A stretch of 19,612 nucleotides of DNA from Pseudomonadota bacterium (GCA_021783685.1 JAJXTQ010000003.1:1-19612), one strand, 5' to 3'. Positions 7,436 through 18,003 are shown, counted from the first letter of the stretch. Notes: a model not told the origin generated them from the sequence alone. Numbers and translations: made by a program.

Positions 7436-7475
7436 GCGCCGCGCGGGCAGCGATGGCCGCTTCGGCGCCTTGGGG

Positions 7476-7481
7476 TATCAT
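7476..7481 (+). promoter_or_regulatory. Candidate -10 box of ndh
   Basis: TATCAT lies 35 bases before the ATG at 7517 and is AT-rich against a very GC-rich background. There is no good -35 partner. A TTGACA at 7490-7495 is too close to the start codon to act as the -35 of this gene. Confidence 0.27.
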
Positions 7482-7516
7482 GATTCGCTTTGACAGCTTC
7501 CACCGGCAAGGCATCC

Positions 7517-8857
7517 ATGGCGTCGACCCGCGCTTCTCCCAACACCCAGCATGTCGTCATCGTCGGCGCCGGTTTCGGCGGCCTGTACGCCGCCAAGGCG
7601 CTGTCGCGCGATCCGGCCTTCCGCGTCACCGTCATCGACAAGCGCAACTACCACCTGTTTCAGCCGCTGCTCTATCAGGTGGCGACGGGCAAGCTGGCGC
7701 CCAGCGACATCGCCACCCCGGTGCGCCATGTGTTGCGCGGCCGGCCCAACGTGCGCGTCGTGCAGGGCGCCGCCGTCGATCTCGACCCCGCAGCGCGGCA
7801 GGTGATCCTCAACGGGGGCGTGCGCATCGACTACGACATCCTCATCGCCGCCACCGGCGTCAAGCACAGCTATTTCGGCAACGATGCCTGGCGCGAGAAT
7901 GCGCCGGGGCTCAAGACCATCGAACATGCGCTGGAGATGCGTCAGCGCATCTTCAGCGCCTTCGAGGCGGCCGAGCTCAGCGAAGATGCAGCGGAGCAAG
8001 CGCGCCTCACCACCTTCGTCGTCGTCGGGGCCGGTCCGACCGGCGTGGAGCTGGCCGGGGCCATCGGCGAGCTGGCCCGGCACACGCTGAAAGACGAGTT
8101 TCATCACATCGACACCGGCCGCAGCCGGATCGTGCTGGCCGAGGGCGCCGCGCAGGTGCTGCCGAGCTATCCCGCCGATCTTGCGGCCGCGGCCGCGAAG
8201 TCGCTCGCGCAGCTCGGGGTGGAGGTGATGACCGGCACGCTGGTGACTCATATCGATGGCGACGGCGTGCGGCTGAAGCGGCCGGATGGCCGCGAGGAAG
8301 CGATCGAGGCGCGCACCGTCCTGTGGGCCGCCGGCGTGCGGGCATCGCAATTCGGCCAGACGCTCGCGAGGCGCGTCGATTGCAAGCTGGACCGGGCGGG
8401 CAAGGTCGAGGTCAATGCCGATCTGTCACTGCCGGCGCATCCGGAGATCTTCGTGATCGGCGATCTGTCCCACTACGCGCCCGCGGGCGGCCAGGCGCTG
8501 CCCGGGGTCGCGCCGGTCGCCATGCAGGAGGGCGACTACGTGGCCCGGCTGCTGAAAGCGCGCCAGCGCGGGCGCGCCCTGCCGCCCTTCCGCTACCGCA
8601 ACCAGGGCAGCATGGCCGTCATCGGCCGGCACGCCGCGGTCGGCGACCTGCGCTTCGTCCACGTGAAGGGAGTGGTGGCCTGGTATCTGTGGGTGCTGGT
8701 GCACATGATGGGGCTGATCGAATTCGGCAACCGGCTGGTCGTCATGACCCGCTGGGCGTGGAACTATCTCACCCGCAACAGCGGTTCGCGGCTCATCACC
8801 AGCGTGCCCGAGGCCCGCACCGATCATGCGGACCGGGCGCATCGCTCCGGCCGCTGA
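7517..8857 (+). CDS. ndh: Type II NADH dehydrogenase (NDH-2)
   Basis: 446-aa non-proton-pumping NADH:quinone oxidoreductase, which passes electrons from cytosolic NADH to quinones at the inner membrane through FAD. An FAD dinucleotide fold sits at 13-26 (VVIVGAGFGGLYAA, GxGxxG from G17). YHLFQPLLYQVATG (45-58) is the classic NDH-2 segment. The NADH-binding fold is at 168-182 (VVVGAGPTGVELAGA). FVIGDL (312-317) binds FAD, and GVAPVAMQEG (330-339) is the quinone-site motif. The C-terminal part (385-420: VVAWYLWVLVHMMGLIEF, TRWAWNYLT) is hydrophobic and amphipathic, consistent with membrane attachment. I chose ATG 7517, preceded by AAGG 5 bases upstream; an in-frame TTG at 7490 would add nine residues with no better site. 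It is divergent from the NRDE gene and ends 6 bp from convergent ntrC. Confidence 0.95.
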   Translation: MASTRASPNTQHVVIVGAGFGGLYAAKALSRDPAFRVTVIDKRNYHLFQPLLYQVATGKLAPSDIATPVRHVLRGRPNVRVVQGAAVDLDPAARQVILNGGVRIDYDILIAATGVKHSYFGNDAWRENAPGLKTIEHALEMRQRIFSAFEAAELSEDAAEQARLTTFVVVGAGPTGVELAGAIGELARHTLKDEFHHIDTGRSRIVLAEGAAQVLPSYPADLAAAAAKSLAQLGVEVMTGTLVTHIDGDGVRLKRPDGREEAIEARTVLWAAGVRASQFGQTLARRVDCKLDRAGKVEVNADLSLPAHPEIFVIGDLSHYAPAGGQALPGVAPVAMQEGDYVARLLKARQRGRALPPFRYRNQGSMAVIGRHAAVGDLRFVHVKGVVAWYLWVLVHMMGLIEFGNRLVVMTRWAWNYLTRNSGSRLITSVPEARTDHADRAHRSGR

Positions 8858-8863
8858 AGCGCC

Positions 8864-10278
<1,415 letters not shown>

Positions 10279-10282
<4 letters not shown>

Positions 10283-11403
10283 TTTTGTGCCTGCTGCAGA
10301 GGGAGAAAAATGGAAAAGCGCGTTTCGCCTGGACGGCTGTGGCACTCGATCGTCCCGCCATGCCGGCCGATCAGATCCTGCGCAATGGACAGGCCCAGTC
10401 CCGTGCCTTCGGCGCGACCCGTGACCATGGGATAGAAGATCTGTTCGGCGAAGTCGGCAGGGATCCCGGGGCCGTTGTCCACGACGTCGACCCGGATGAC
10501 CAGACGGTGGCGATGATGTCCGATGGTGAACTGGCGCTGGGCGCGTGTGATGAGGACGACTTCCGCCGGCTGATGGCGCCGCGACTGGGGCAGCACCGCC
10601 TCGATCGCGTTGCGCACGATGTTGAGTACCGATTGGATCAACTGATCGGGGTCGGCCCTGAGCAGCGGCAGACTGGGATCGTAGTTGCTGCGCACGCTGA
10701 TGCCCGGATGGCCTTCGGCCGCCACGAGGGTGCGCACCCGCTCCATGACCTCGTGGACGTTGACCTCGACCATGCGCGGCAGGCGATTGGAGCCGAGCAG
10801 GGTATCGACCAGCTGTTGCAGGCGATCGGCCTCCGCCATGATCACCCGCGTGTAGTCGCGCAGTTCCGGGTCGTGGATCTCGGCGTCCAGCAGCTGGGCA
10901 GCGCCGCGCAGGCCGCCGAGCGGGTTCTTGATCTCGTGCGCCAGGCCGCGCACGACGGCCCGGCTGGCCTGCTGCTGGGTCTGCAGATTCTCTTCGCGGG
11001 AAATGCGCAGGTGGCGATCCTGCTGGTGGAGTTCGAGCAGCAGGGCACGCGCGCCGTTCGTGAGCCGGATGGGAGTCACCATGCAGTCCACCACCACGGA
11101 GGCGGGGTCGACCATGGACTCGAGGTTCAGGTGCAGCTCGCGCTCCGTGTAGGGAGCCTCGCTGCCCAGCGCCTCGAGCAGACGTTCGGTCAGGCTTTCG
11201 CCCTGCGATACCAGCGCGTGCAGCGGGGTGTCCATCAGGCGCCGGGCGCTGGCGCCGAACAGCATTTCGGTGGCGCTGTTGAGGTATCGGATGCGCAGGG
11301 CACCATCCAGCACCAGCACGGCGCTCGCCAGTTGATCCAGAAGCGCCGCGGCTCCCAGCCCGGCGGTGATCAGCGCCTGATCGTTTCGTGAAGGACTTTT
11401 CAT
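10279..11403 (-). CDS. ntrB: Nitrogen regulation sensor histidine kinase/phosphatase NtrB
   Basis: 374-aa soluble histidine kinase that phosphorylates or dephosphorylates NtrC depending on PII (GlnB) state. An N-terminal PAS-like domain covers about 18-125 (LLDQLASAVLVLDGALRIRYLN). The phospho-acceptor is His156 in RGLAHEIKNPLGGLRGAAQLL. Kinase boxes follow: N box NIVRNAIEAV (261-270), G1 DNGPGIP (309-315), F box region IFYPMVTGR (322-330) and G2 GTGLGLSIAQ (333-342). There are no membrane segments, as usual for this family. ATG 11403 gives the typical N terminus; an ATG 12 codons upstream (11439) adds an unrelated stretch. It overlaps ntrC by 4 bp. A terminator separates it from glnA, so ntrBC probably relies on its own weak promoter plus read-through. 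Confidence 0.96.
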
Positions 11404-11500
11404 GGCGATCTCGGGAAAGCAAAAGCCATGCCGCAACAAGCGCGTTTCAAGGCGGTGCGCGCAGGCGTTCCGTACAGGCGTTGGCGCGGTCGTGGGGCTG

Positions 11501-11506
11501 ATTATG
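11501..11506 (-). promoter_or_regulatory. Candidate -10 box of ntrBC
   Basis: The minus strand reads CATAAT, the best -10 match between the glnA terminator and ntrB, about 100 bases before ATG 11403. No good -35 stands at 16-18 bp. The rest of this 225-bp gap (11404-11628) shows no NtrC box or gene. Confidence 0.25.
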
Positions 11507-11606
11507 CGCCATGACGGTGCGACCAGCGTCTGCGGTCGGGCGGTGTCGGGGCGATCGCGGCGCGGCTGACGGGTGGCGGTGCATGCCCGGCCCCGTCGGA
11601 TGTCCT

Positions 11607-11626
11607 TGCTGCACGAAGATGCAGCA
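11607..11626. repeat. Short inverted repeat after glnA terminator
   Basis: TGCTGCA (11607-11613) and TGCAGCA (11620-11626) form a perfect 7-bp inverted repeat around a 6-base loop. It lies just past the glnA terminator on the ntrB side. It could be a hairpin at the edge of the ntrBC leader or a protein site; the half-site spacing does not fit NtrC. Confidence 0.35.
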
Positions 11627-11628
11627 TG

Positions 11629-11666
11629 AAAAAGCCCCGCCTGAATCGCATCAGGCAGGGCTTTTT
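11629..11666 (-). terminator. Intrinsic terminator of glnA
   Basis: Arms 11629-11644 and 11651-11666 pair almost fully (GCCTGA/TCAGGC at the loop, one mismatch, then GGGC and a 5-bp A/T end) around a 6-base loop. On the minus strand the stem ends in TTTTT, 15 bases after the glnA stop codon. The A-run on the other side could also let it stop plus-strand transcripts. Confidence 0.88.
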
Positions 11667-11681
11667 CGATTTGGAGCGGGA

Positions 11682-13097
11682 TCAGAGGCTGTAGTAGAGC
11701 TCGAACTCGACCGGATGCGTGGTCATGCGCACGCGCGAAACGTCCGCCATCTTGAGCCCGATGTAGGCATCGATCATGTCGTCACTGAACACGCCGCCCG
11801 CCGTGAGGAAGTCCCGATCCCCGTCCAGGGCATCCAGCGCCTGCTCCAGCGAGAAGGCCACCTTGGGGATGGCCTTTTCCTCTTCGGGCGGCAGGTCGTA
11901 GAGATCCTTGTCCATGGCTTCGCCGGGGTGGATCTTGTTCTTGATGCCGTCCAGGCCGGCCATCATCATGGCGGCAAAGCCAAGGTAAGGATTGGCCGTC
12001 GAGTCGGGGAAACGCACTTCGATGCGGCGACCCTTGGGGCTCGAAACCCAGGGGATGCGCACCGAGGCCGAACGGTTGCGGGCCGAGTAGGCCAGCATCA
12101 CGGGCGCCTCGAAGTGGGGCACCAGGCGCTTGTAGCTGTTGGTGCTGGCGTTGGTGAAGGCGTTGATGGCATGGGCGTGCTTGATGATGCCGCCGATGTA
12201 GTAGAGCGCCGTTTCCGACAGCCCGCCGTACTGGTCGCCGGCGAACAGGTTCTGGCCGCCCTTGGCGAGCGACTGGTGCACGTGCATGCCGCTGCCGTTG
12301 TCGCCGACCAGCGGCTTGGGCATGAAGGTCACCGTCTTGCCGTAGCTGTGGGCGACGTTCTGGATGACGTACTTGAGGACCTGGACCTCGTCGGCCTTTT
12401 TCACCAGCGTGTTGAACTTGACGCCGATTTCGCACTGACCGGCCGTGGCCACCTCGTGGTGATGGACTTCCACCGGAACGCCCATCTCCTCCAGCGTCAG
12501 GCACATGGCCGCGCGGATGTCGTGCAGCGCATCGACCGGCGGCACGGGGAAATAACCGCCCTTGACACCCGGACGATGGCCCATGTTGCCGTCGGGGTAG
12601 ACCTTTTCGGTGTTCCAGCCGGCTTCCTCGGAATCGATCTTGTAGAAGCAGCCGCTGATGTCGGCGCCCCAGCGGATGTCGTCGAAGATGAAGAACTCGT
12701 TTTCCGGCCCGAAGAAGGCGGTATCGGCCAGGCCGGTGGACTGCAGATAGGCCAGCGCACGCTTGGCGAGCGAGCGCGGGCAGCGGTCGTAGCCCTGCAT
12801 GGTCGAGGGTTCCACCACATCACAGGTCAGGTTGAGGGTCAGCTCTTCGAAAAACGGATCGAGCCGTGCGGTTTCCAGGTCCGGCATCAGGATCATGTCG
12901 GATTCCTGAATACCCTTCCAGCCGGCGATGGAGGAGCCGTCGAACATCTTGCCTTCTTCGAGCACCTCGGCGTCCACGGTATGCGCAGGCACCGTGACGT
13001 GCTGTTCCTTGCCGCGGGTGTCGGTAAACCGAAAATCCACGAACTTGACTTCTTTGTCCTGAATCAGCTTCAGCACATCAGCGCTGGACGTTGACAT
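11682..13097 (-). CDS. glnA: Glutamine synthetase type I
   Basis: 471-aa dodecameric GSI-beta that makes glutamine from glutamate, ammonia and ATP in the cytoplasm, the main route of ammonia assimilation. The N-terminal beta-grasp domain includes the D53 region ([10 protein letters not shown]). Metal and substrate residues are visible in [12 protein letters not shown] (Glu132/Glu134), [15 protein letters not shown] (210-223), [10 protein letters not shown] (267-276) and [16 protein letters not shown] (357-372). Tyr400 in [11 protein letters not shown] is the adenylylation site used by GlnE, so enzyme activity is probably adjusted covalently as well as through transcription. The length is normal. 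ATG 13097 has a GGAGG ribosome site 7 bases upstream. A sigma54 promoter with NtrC sites lies upstream and a strong terminator downstream, so it is mainly monocistronic, followed by ntrBC. Confidence 0.98.
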   Translation of the reverse strand: MSTSSADVLKLIQDKEVKFVDFRFTDTRGKEQHVTVPAHTVDAEVLEEGKMFDGSSIAGWKGIQESDMILMPDLETARLDPFFEELTLNLTCDVVEPSTMQGYDRCPRSLAKRALAYLQSTGLADTAFFGPENEFFIFDDIRWGADISGCFYKIDSEEAGWNTEKVYPDGNMGHRPGVKGGYFPVPPVDALHDIRAAMCLTLEEMGVPVEVHHHEVATAGQCEIGVKFNTLVKKADEVQVLKYVIQNVAHSYGKTVTFMPKPLVGDNGSGMHVHQSLAKGGQNLFAGDQYGGLSETALYYIGGIIKHAHAINAFTNASTNSYKRLVPHFEAPVMLAYSARNRSASVRIPWVSSPKGRRIEVRFPDSTANPYLGFAAMMMAGLDGIKNKIHPGEAMDKDLYDLPPEEEKAIPKVAFSLEQALDALDGDRDFLTAGGVFSDDMIDAYIGLKMADVSRVRMTTHPVEFELYYSL

Positions 13098-13167
13098 TGC
13101 ATTCCTCCAAAGAGAGATCGATCAAGCCATACCCAACCCACCCACGGATGGGAATCCACTCGAGGGC

Positions 13168-13183
13168 AGCATGAACCATGCCA
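13168..13183 (-). promoter_or_regulatory. Sigma54 (RpoN) promoter of glnA
   Basis: The minus strand reads TGGCATGGTTCATGCT, matching the -24/-12 consensus TGGCACGRNNNTTGCW at all defined positions but two. The essential GG and GC dinucleotides have the standard spacing. Initiation near 13157 would give a leader of about 60 bases to ATG 13097. NtrC sites upstream support the call. Confidence 0.82.
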
Positions 13184-13245
13184 CGCAGGTGCGGGTTCGT
13201 CGAAGCCGGCCGGACGCCTGAGCGGACCGCAGGGGGCGCCGGCTG

Positions 13246-13262
13246 CGCGCGAACCCGGTGCA
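13246..13262. promoter_or_regulatory. NtrC enhancer site, promoter-proximal
   Basis: One half-site is a perfect GGTGCA (13257-13262); the other (CGCGCG) matches TGCACC at three of six, with the standard 5-bp spacer. Its centre lies about 97 bp upstream of the predicted glnA start. Weaker alone than the distal site. Confidence 0.55.
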
Positions 13263-13275
13263 AGCCGGGCCTGGA

Positions 13276-13292
13276 TGCACCAAAAAAGCGCA
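13276..13292. promoter_or_regulatory. NtrC enhancer site, distal
   Basis: TGCACC-AAAAA-AGCGCA has one perfect half-site, a 5-bp A-tract spacer and a second half matching GGTGCA at four of six. Its centre is 30 bp from that of the proximal site, about three helical turns, and about 127 bp upstream of the predicted start, as at enteric glnA. Confidence 0.72.
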
Positions 13293-13420
13293 AAAACGGT
13301 CCTCTGAGCGCGTCGCCGCCGCTCGTCGTGCGGCCCCGGCACGGCTCCCGCACCGCCGGCAAGCGTAGCATCCCCGGCGGGGCGGCGGCAGTCTGGATGC
13401 ATGCCGGTCGACCCGGTCGG

Positions 13421-13426
13421 TATACT
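13421..13426 (+). promoter_or_regulatory. Candidate -10 box of glyQ operon
   Basis: TATACT matches the sigma70 -10 at five of six positions and lies about 48 bases before ATG 13474. The region 16-18 bp upstream has no good -35, so activity may depend on an extended or non-canonical element. Confidence 0.5.
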
Positions 13427-13473
13427 TTGGACCCTCATCCACTGCATGTGTGCACTGTCCGGCACGGAGGATC

Positions 13474-14427
13474 ATGAGCGCCTCGCCCCAAACCTTTCAG
13501 GACCTGATCCTGGCGCTTCAGAATTTCTGGGCACGGCAGGGGTGTGTGATCCTCCAGCCGCTGGATCTGGAAGTCGGCGCCGGGACCTTCCACCCCGCCA
13601 CATTCCTGCGCGCCATCGGACCGGAGACGTGGAACGCGGCCTATGTGCAGCCCTGCCGCCGGCCGAAAGACGGCCGCTATGGCGAGAATCCCAACCGGCT
13701 GCAACATTACTACCAGTTCCAGGTGGTGATGAAACCTTCGCCGCTGGAATTTCAGTCGATCTATCTCGACTCGCTGCGGGAGCTCGGCATCGATCCCCTG
13801 GTGCACGACATCCGCTTCGTCGAGGACAACTGGGAATCGCCCACGCTCGGCGCCTGGGGGCTGGGCTGGGAGGTCTGGCTGAACGGCATGGAAGTCACCC
13901 AGTTCACCTATTTCCAGCAGGTGGGCGGCCTGGAGTGTTATCCCGTGACCGGCGAGATCACCTATGGCCTCGAACGCATCGCGCTTTACCTGCAGGGCAA
14001 GGACTCGATCTTCGATCTGGTCTGGACCATCGGCCCTGATGGGGCGCCGGTCACCTATGGCGATGTGTTCCACCAGAACGAGGTCGAGATGTCGGCCTAC
14101 AACTTCGAGCAGGCGCCGGTGGATGCGCTGTTGCGCCTGTTCGATTTCCATGAAGCCGAAGCGGGCCGCCTGATGGCCGCCGGCCTGGCCTTGCCGGCCT
14201 ATGAGATGGTCATGAAAGCCTCGCATGCCTTCAATCTGCTCGACGCGCGCCATGCCATCTCGGTCACCGAGCGGGCGCGCTACATCCTGCGGGTGCGCAC
14301 GCTGGCGCGCGCCGTCGCCCAGGCCTACTTCGAGGCCCGCGCCCGACTGGGTTTCCCCTTGGCGCCGCCGGCGCTGCGGCTGGAGGTGCTCGATCAGTGG
14401 CGCGCCCGGCAGGAGGCTGCCGCATGA
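13474..14427 (+). CDS. glyQ: Glycyl-tRNA synthetase alpha subunit
   Basis: 317-aa catalytic alpha subunit of the alpha2beta2 bacterial glycyl-tRNA synthetase, which charges tRNA-Gly in the cytoplasm. The class II core is intact: [21 protein letters not shown] near the N terminus, [17 protein letters not shown] (35-51), the motif-2 region [17 protein letters not shown] (59-75), and [12 protein letters not shown] and [16 protein letters not shown] further on. The length is normal. ATG 13474 is preceded by GGAGG at a short 3-base spacing; an in-frame GTG 24 bases upstream has no better site. The stop overlaps the glyS start (ATGA, 14424-14427), which fits equal production of the two subunits. 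First gene of the glyQ-glyS-gmhB-plsC operon. Confidence 0.98.
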   Translation: MSASPQTFQDLILALQNFWARQGCVILQPLDLEVGAGTFHPATFLRAIGPETWNAAYVQPCRRPKDGRYGENPNRLQHYYQFQVVMKPSPLEFQSIYLDSLRELGIDPLVHDIRFVEDNWESPTLGAWGLGWEVWLNGMEVTQFTYFQQVGGLECYPVTGEITYGLERIALYLQGKDSIFDLVWTIGPDGAPVTYGDVFHQNEVEMSAYNFEQAPVDALLRLFDFHEAEAGRLMAAGLALPAYEMVMKASHAFNLLDARHAISVTERARYILRVRTLARAVAQAYFEARARLGFPLAPPALRLEVLDQWRARQEAAA

Positions 14428-16496
14428 GCCACGCCGATCTGCTGGTCGAACTGGGTACCGAGGAACTGCCACCCAAGGCGCTGCGCAGCTTGCGCGATGC
14501 CTTTGCCGAAGGCATGCGGCGCGAGCTCGCGGCCGCGCATGTCGCATGCGGCGCCGTCGCCGCGTATGCGACGCCCCGCCGCCTCGCGGTGCACATCGAG
14601 GCGGTGGCGCTGCAACAGCCGGATCAGCTCGAGGAAAGAATGGGACCCGCCGTGGCCGCGGCCTTCACCGCCGAGGGTGCGCCCACGCCGGCGGCGCTCG
14701 GGTTTGCCCGCAGTTGCGGCGTCGCGGTCGAGACGCTCGCACGCCAGGGCGAGGGACGCCAAGCGCGGCTGGTGCATCGTGCCGTGCGGCCGGGCCAGCC
14801 GACGCGCGATTTGCTGCCGTCTCTGGTCGCGCGTGCGCTCGAGACCCTGCCGACGCCCAAGCGCATGCGCTGGGGCGCGGGCCGGGACGAATTCGTGCGG
14901 CCATTGCACTGGCTGGTGATGCTGCTCGGCACCGAGGTCGTGGCGGGATCGGTCCTGGGCGTGCCCGCGGGTCGGCTCAGCCGGGGCCACCGCTTCCATG
15001 CGCCGGATCCGATCGCGCTGGATCGGTCGGGGGATTATCCAGAGCGTCTGATGGCGGCTCATGTGGTGGCCGATTTCGACGTGCGCCGCGCGCGCATCGT
15101 CGAGGGCGTCACGGCTGCGGCTGCGGCGCTGGGCGGCGAGGCGGTTCTCGACGAGGATTTGCTCGACGAGGTGACTGCACTCACCGAATGGCCGGTGCCG
15201 CTGGCCGGGCGCTTCGAGGCGCGTTTCCTCGAGGTGCCGGCCGAGGCGCTGATGTCTTCCATGCGCGGGCACCAGAAATATTTTCCCGTGCGCGACGGGC
15301 AGGGGCGGCTGCTCAACCACTTCATCACGCTCGCCAATCTGGCCTCGCGCGATCCGGCGCAGGTGGTTGCCGGCAACGAGCGGGTGATCCGTCCGCGGCT
15401 GGCCGACGCCGCCTTTTTCTTCGAGCAGGATCGCAAGCAGCCGCTCGCGGCGCGCCGCGACGCGCTGCGCGCGGTGACCTATCAGGCCGAGCTCGGCAGC
15501 GTGTTCGACAAGACCGAGCGGCTGGCGGCGCTCGCCGGCTGGATCGCGGCGCAGATCGGCGGCGATGCGGCGCTCGCGCAGCGGGCCGGAATCCTGTCCA
15601 AGTGCGATCTCATGACCGAGATGGTCGGCGAGTTCGATGAACTGCAGGGCATCATGGGCGAGCACTACGCCCGCCTCGACGGCGAAGCGCCCGACGTGGC
15701 GCGCGCCCTGCGCGAGCAATACCTGCCCGCCTTTGCCGGTGATGCCTTGCCCGCCACGTCGACCGGGTGCGCGCTGGCGCTCGCCGATCGGCTCGATACC
15801 CTGGTCGGCATCTTCGGCATGGGCCAGGCGCCGACCGGCTCGCGCGATCCTTTCGGCCTGCGCCGCGCCGCCATCGGCCTGCTGCGCATCCTCATCGAGC
15901 GCGAACTGAGTCTGGATCTGCGCGCGTTGCTGACCCAGGCCCGCGCCGGCTATGGCGCGCTGAAGGAAGAGCCGATCGAGCCGGTGTTCGCCTATGTGCT
16001 GGAGCGCATGCGCGCCGTCCATGAAGAACGGGGGATACCGGCGGAGGCCTTCCTCGCCGTGATGGCGCGCGCGCCGACGGTGCCGCTCGACATCGACCGG
16101 CGCGTGCGGGCGGTCGACCACTTCCGCGCGCTGCCCGCGGCCATGGCACTGGCCGCCGCCAACAAGCGCGTGGCCAACATCCTCGCCAAATCCGACGTCG
16201 CGCCGGGCGAGGGCCGTATCGATCCCGAGCGCTTCGTCGAGCCGGCCGAGCGGGCGCTGTTCGAGGCGCTCGGGGAACGGCAGGCCCGGATCGCGCCCCT
16301 CTTGGCCCGGCGTGACTATACGGCCGCGCTGACCGCGCTGGCCGACCTGCGCGCGCCGGTGGATGCCTTTTTCGACACCGTGCTCGTCAACGCCGAGGAT
16401 GCGGCTCTGCGCGCCAATCGCTTTGCGCTGCTCGCCGCCCTGCAGGCGCTGTTCTGGGAGGTGGCCGACATTTCCCAGCTCTGTCCGGCCAGATGA
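14424..16496 (+). CDS. glyS: Glycyl-tRNA synthetase beta subunit
   Basis: 690-aa beta subunit, which provides tRNA recognition to the alpha2beta2 enzyme. The N terminus [20 protein letters not shown] is diagnostic. [10 protein letters not shown] (from residue 280), [25 protein letters not shown] and [20 protein letters not shown] follow in the usual order; the last of these lies in an HD-like domain. The C-terminal part (about 570-690, including NKRVANIL and [21 protein letters not shown]) is the DALR-type anticodon-binding region. The length is normal and no frame break is seen. It overlaps glyQ by 4 bp and gmhB by 4 bp. Confidence 0.98.
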   Translation: MSHADLLVELGTEELPPKALRSLRDAFAEGMRRELAAAHVACGAVAAYATPRRLAVHIEAVALQQPDQLEERMGPAVAAAFTAEGAPTPAALGFARSCGVAVETLARQGEGRQARLVHRAVRPGQPTRDLLPSLVARALETLPTPKRMRWGAGRDEFVRPLHWLVMLLGTEVVAGSVLGVPAGRLSRGHRFHAPDPIALDRSGDYPERLMAAHVVADFDVRRARIVEGVTAAAAALGGEAVLDEDLLDEVTALTEWPVPLAGRFEARFLEVPAEALMSSMRGHQKYFPVRDGQGRLLNHFITLANLASRDPAQVVAGNERVIRPRLADAAFFFEQDRKQPLAARRDALRAVTYQAELGSVFDKTERLAALAGWIAAQIGGDAALAQRAGILSKCDLMTEMVGEFDELQGIMGEHYARLDGEAPDVARALREQYLPAFAGDALPATSTGCALALADRLDTLVGIFGMGQAPTGSRDPFGLRRAAIGLLRILIERELSLDLRALLTQARAGYGALKEEPIEPVFAYVLERMRAVHEERGIPAEAFLAVMARAPTVPLDIDRRVRAVDHFRALPAAMALAAANKRVANILAKSDVAPGEGRIDPERFVEPAERALFEALGERQARIAPLLARRDYTAALTALADLRAPVDAFFDTVLVNAEDAALRANRFALLAALQALFWEVADISQLCPAR

Positions 16497-17122
16497 GCCC
16501 CGCCGAGCTGCGACCGCTCGAGCCGCCAGCCCCGCCCGACATTCGGCCCGAGCGGGGCTGGCTGGTCCTCGACCGGGACGGGGTCATCAACCGCGATCGC
16601 GCCGACTACGTAAAGACCCCGGCGGAACTGGAGTTCCTGCCCGGCAGCCTGGCGGCGATCGCGGCGCTCGGTCGCGCCGGGTTCGGCATCGTCGTGGCGA
16701 CCAACCAGTCCGGCGTCGGTCGCGGCCTGTTCGGTGCGGCCGATCTGGAGGCCATCCATGACCGGTTGCGGGCGGAGGTGAGCGCCGCGGGCGGCCATCT
16801 GGCCGGCATCTTCGCCTGCCCCCATGCGCCCGACGCCGGTTGCGCCTGCCGCAAGCCGCGCCCGGGGCTGCTCGAGCGCATCGCCCACTGGGCGCACATC
16901 CCGCCCGCGACCATGATCGTCGTCGGCGACGCGGCGCGGGATCTCGCCGCCGCCCGCGCCGCGGGGGCGCGAGCGGTCCTGGTGCGCACCGGCCACGGCG
17001 AGCAGACCCTGCGGCAGTGGTCCGGGCCTTTGGACGTGCCGGTGTTCGCGGATCTGGCCGGGTTCGCACGCCATTGGATCGCGAGCATCACCGTGCAGGG
17101 AGCGGCCCCGGGTGAAGCATGA
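16493..17122 (+). CDS. gmhB: D-glycero-beta-D-manno-heptose-1,7-bisphosphate 7-phosphatase
   Basis: 209-aa HAD-superfamily phosphatase that removes the 7-phosphate during ADP-heptose synthesis for the lipopolysaccharide inner core. The catalytic DxD is D27/D29 in LVLDRDGVIN. ATNQSG (69-74) is motif II, and GDAARD (145-150) is the acidic motif. The zinc-binding residues C109, H111, C117 and C119 lie in FACPHAPDAGCACRKPRPG, which separates GmhB from histidinol-phosphate phosphatases. About 20 extra Pro-rich residues precede the usual N terminus. The ATG overlaps the glyS stop by 4 bp; a later start would lose this coupling. The plsC start lies inside its 3' end. Confidence 0.94.
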   Translation: MSPAELRPLEPPAPPDIRPERGWLVLDRDGVINRDRADYVKTPAELEFLPGSLAAIAALGRAGFGIVVATNQSGVGRGLFGAADLEAIHDRLRAEVSAAGGHLAGIFACPHAPDAGCACRKPRPGLLERIAHWAHIPPATMIVVGDAARDLAAARAAGARAVLVRTGHGEQTLRQWSGPLDVPVFADLAGFARHWIASITVQGAAPGEA

Positions 17123-17906
17123 CACCGCCTTCGGCACGCTGCAGGCGGTGCGCTGCGGCCTGTTCTTTCTCCTGCTGGCGCTGAGCATGGTGCTGTGGGC
17201 GCCCGTCATGCTGGGCGGTCGCCGGCTCCCGCGGGCCGGACGCTACCGTCTGGCGCTGATTTGGCTGCGATTTCACGCCTGGATTTTGCGCTGGATCGTG
17301 GGCCTGCGATTCACCGTGCAAGGGCTGGAGCACTTGCCGCCCGGCCCCGCCGTGGTGTTGTGCAAGCACCAATCCATGCTCGAAACCTTCCTGTTGCCGT
17401 TGATTCTTCCGCCGCAGACCTGGGTCTTGAAGCGCGAGTTGCTCCGCATCCCGTTGTTCGGGCCGTGCATGACGCTGATGCAGCCGATCGCCATCGATCG
17501 GGACCAGCCGCGGACCGCGCTCAAGGAGGTCCTTGTGCAAGGCCAGGAGCGCCTGCGGCAGGGGCTGTGGGTGGTCGTGTATCCGGAGGGCACGCGGGTG
17601 GTGCCCGGCGCGTCGCGGCCCTACAACAAGGGCGGGGCGTGGCTCGCCCAGCGTGCCGGCGTCCCCGTGGTGCCGATCGCGATCGACACCGGCCTGTTCT
17701 GGCCGGGAATGAGCTGGCGCATCCGGCCGGGCATCGCCCATCTGGTGATCGGCCCGCCCATCGAAACCACCGGGCGCGATGCCGACGCCATCAATGCCGA
17801 GGCCAGAGACTGGATCGAGACGACCAGCCGCCATCTGGCGGGTTGCGGCGCCGAAGCGCACGCCCGGCGCATCGATCCCGAGGCCGATGAAGACCGTCTA
17901 ATTTGA
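17112..17906 (+). CDS. plsC: 1-acyl-sn-glycerol-3-phosphate acyltransferase
   Basis: 264-aa inner-membrane acyltransferase that makes phosphatidic acid from lysophosphatidic acid. A transmembrane segment lies at about 12-34, and a second hydrophobic stretch at 49-66. Motif I reads KHQSMLETF (85-93), with His86 as catalytic base and Glu91 in place of the more common Asp of HX4D; HQSxxE versions occur in proteobacterial homologues. Motif III is VYPEGTR (156-162), and VPVVPIAID (near 190-198) is motif IV. The start is a GTG at 17112, 11 bp inside gmhB, preceded by a weak ribosome site; no ATG nearby would keep the N-terminal helix. It ends the operon; no clear terminator follows. Confidence 0.92.
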   Translation: MKHDTAFGTLQAVRCGLFFLLLALSMVLWAPVMLGGRRLPRAGRYRLALIWLRFHAWILRWIVGLRFTVQGLEHLPPGPAVVLCKHQSMLETFLLPLILPPQTWVLKRELLRIPLFGPCMTLMQPIAIDRDQPRTALKEVLVQGQERLRQGLWVVVYPEGTRVVPGASRPYNKGGAWLAQRAGVPVVPIAIDTGLFWPGMSWRIRPGIAHLVIGPPIETTGRDADAINAEARDWIETTSRHLAGCGAEAHARRIDPEADEDRLI

Positions 17907-17924
17907 CATTTTGCCTCAGCTTGC

Positions 17925-17953
17925 TTGCCCATGCGTTTGAAAATCAATACCAT
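17925..17953 (+). promoter_or_regulatory. Candidate promoter of the small outer-membrane protein gene
   Basis: TTGCCC (17925-17930) and TACCAT (17948-17953) are separated by 17 bp; each matches the sigma70 consensus at four positions. Initiation near 17960 would leave a leader of about 140 bases. A perfect TTGACA at 17903-17908 overlaps the plsC stop but has no matching -10. Confidence 0.42.
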
Positions 17954-18003
17954 GACCCGGGCTATCCGGCGACGAGCACGGTGTTCCTGCCAAGTCCTGC
18001 GGT

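Larger units (their letters stand above)
13098..13473. other. Regulatory intergenic region between glnA and glyQ
   Basis: This 376-bp gap separates two divergent genes. The glnA side holds the leader, a sigma54 promoter and two NtrC-type sites; the glyQ side holds a sigma70-type -10 box and the ribosome site. Open frames run through it because of the GC content, but none has a ribosome site or recognisable protein. No other gene is seen. Confidence 0.8.

Noticed and set aside
7490..7495. TTGACA as the -35 of ndh
   Set aside because: It lies 22 bases before the start codon with no -10 box after it; a -10 would fall on the start codon itself.
8858..8863. Shared terminator between convergent ndh and ntrC
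   Set aside because: Only 6 bp separate the stop codons, and no stem with a T-run is visible in or beside them.
10283..11422. In-frame extension upstream of ntrC giving an 852-residue protein
   Set aside because: The extension lies over ntrB in another frame and encodes an Arg/Gly/Pro-rich string. The NtrC receiver domain begins at ATG 10282, coupled to the ntrB stop.
11607..11626. Inverted repeat as an NtrC site for ntrBC
   Set aside because: The TGCA half-sites are 14 or 20 bp across, not the 17 bp of NtrC boxes, and the inner CC/GG bases are missing.
13070..13477. Open frames on both strands in the glnA-glyQ gap
   Set aside because: They overlap the sigma54 promoter and NtrC sites, have no ribosome site, and give no recognisable protein.
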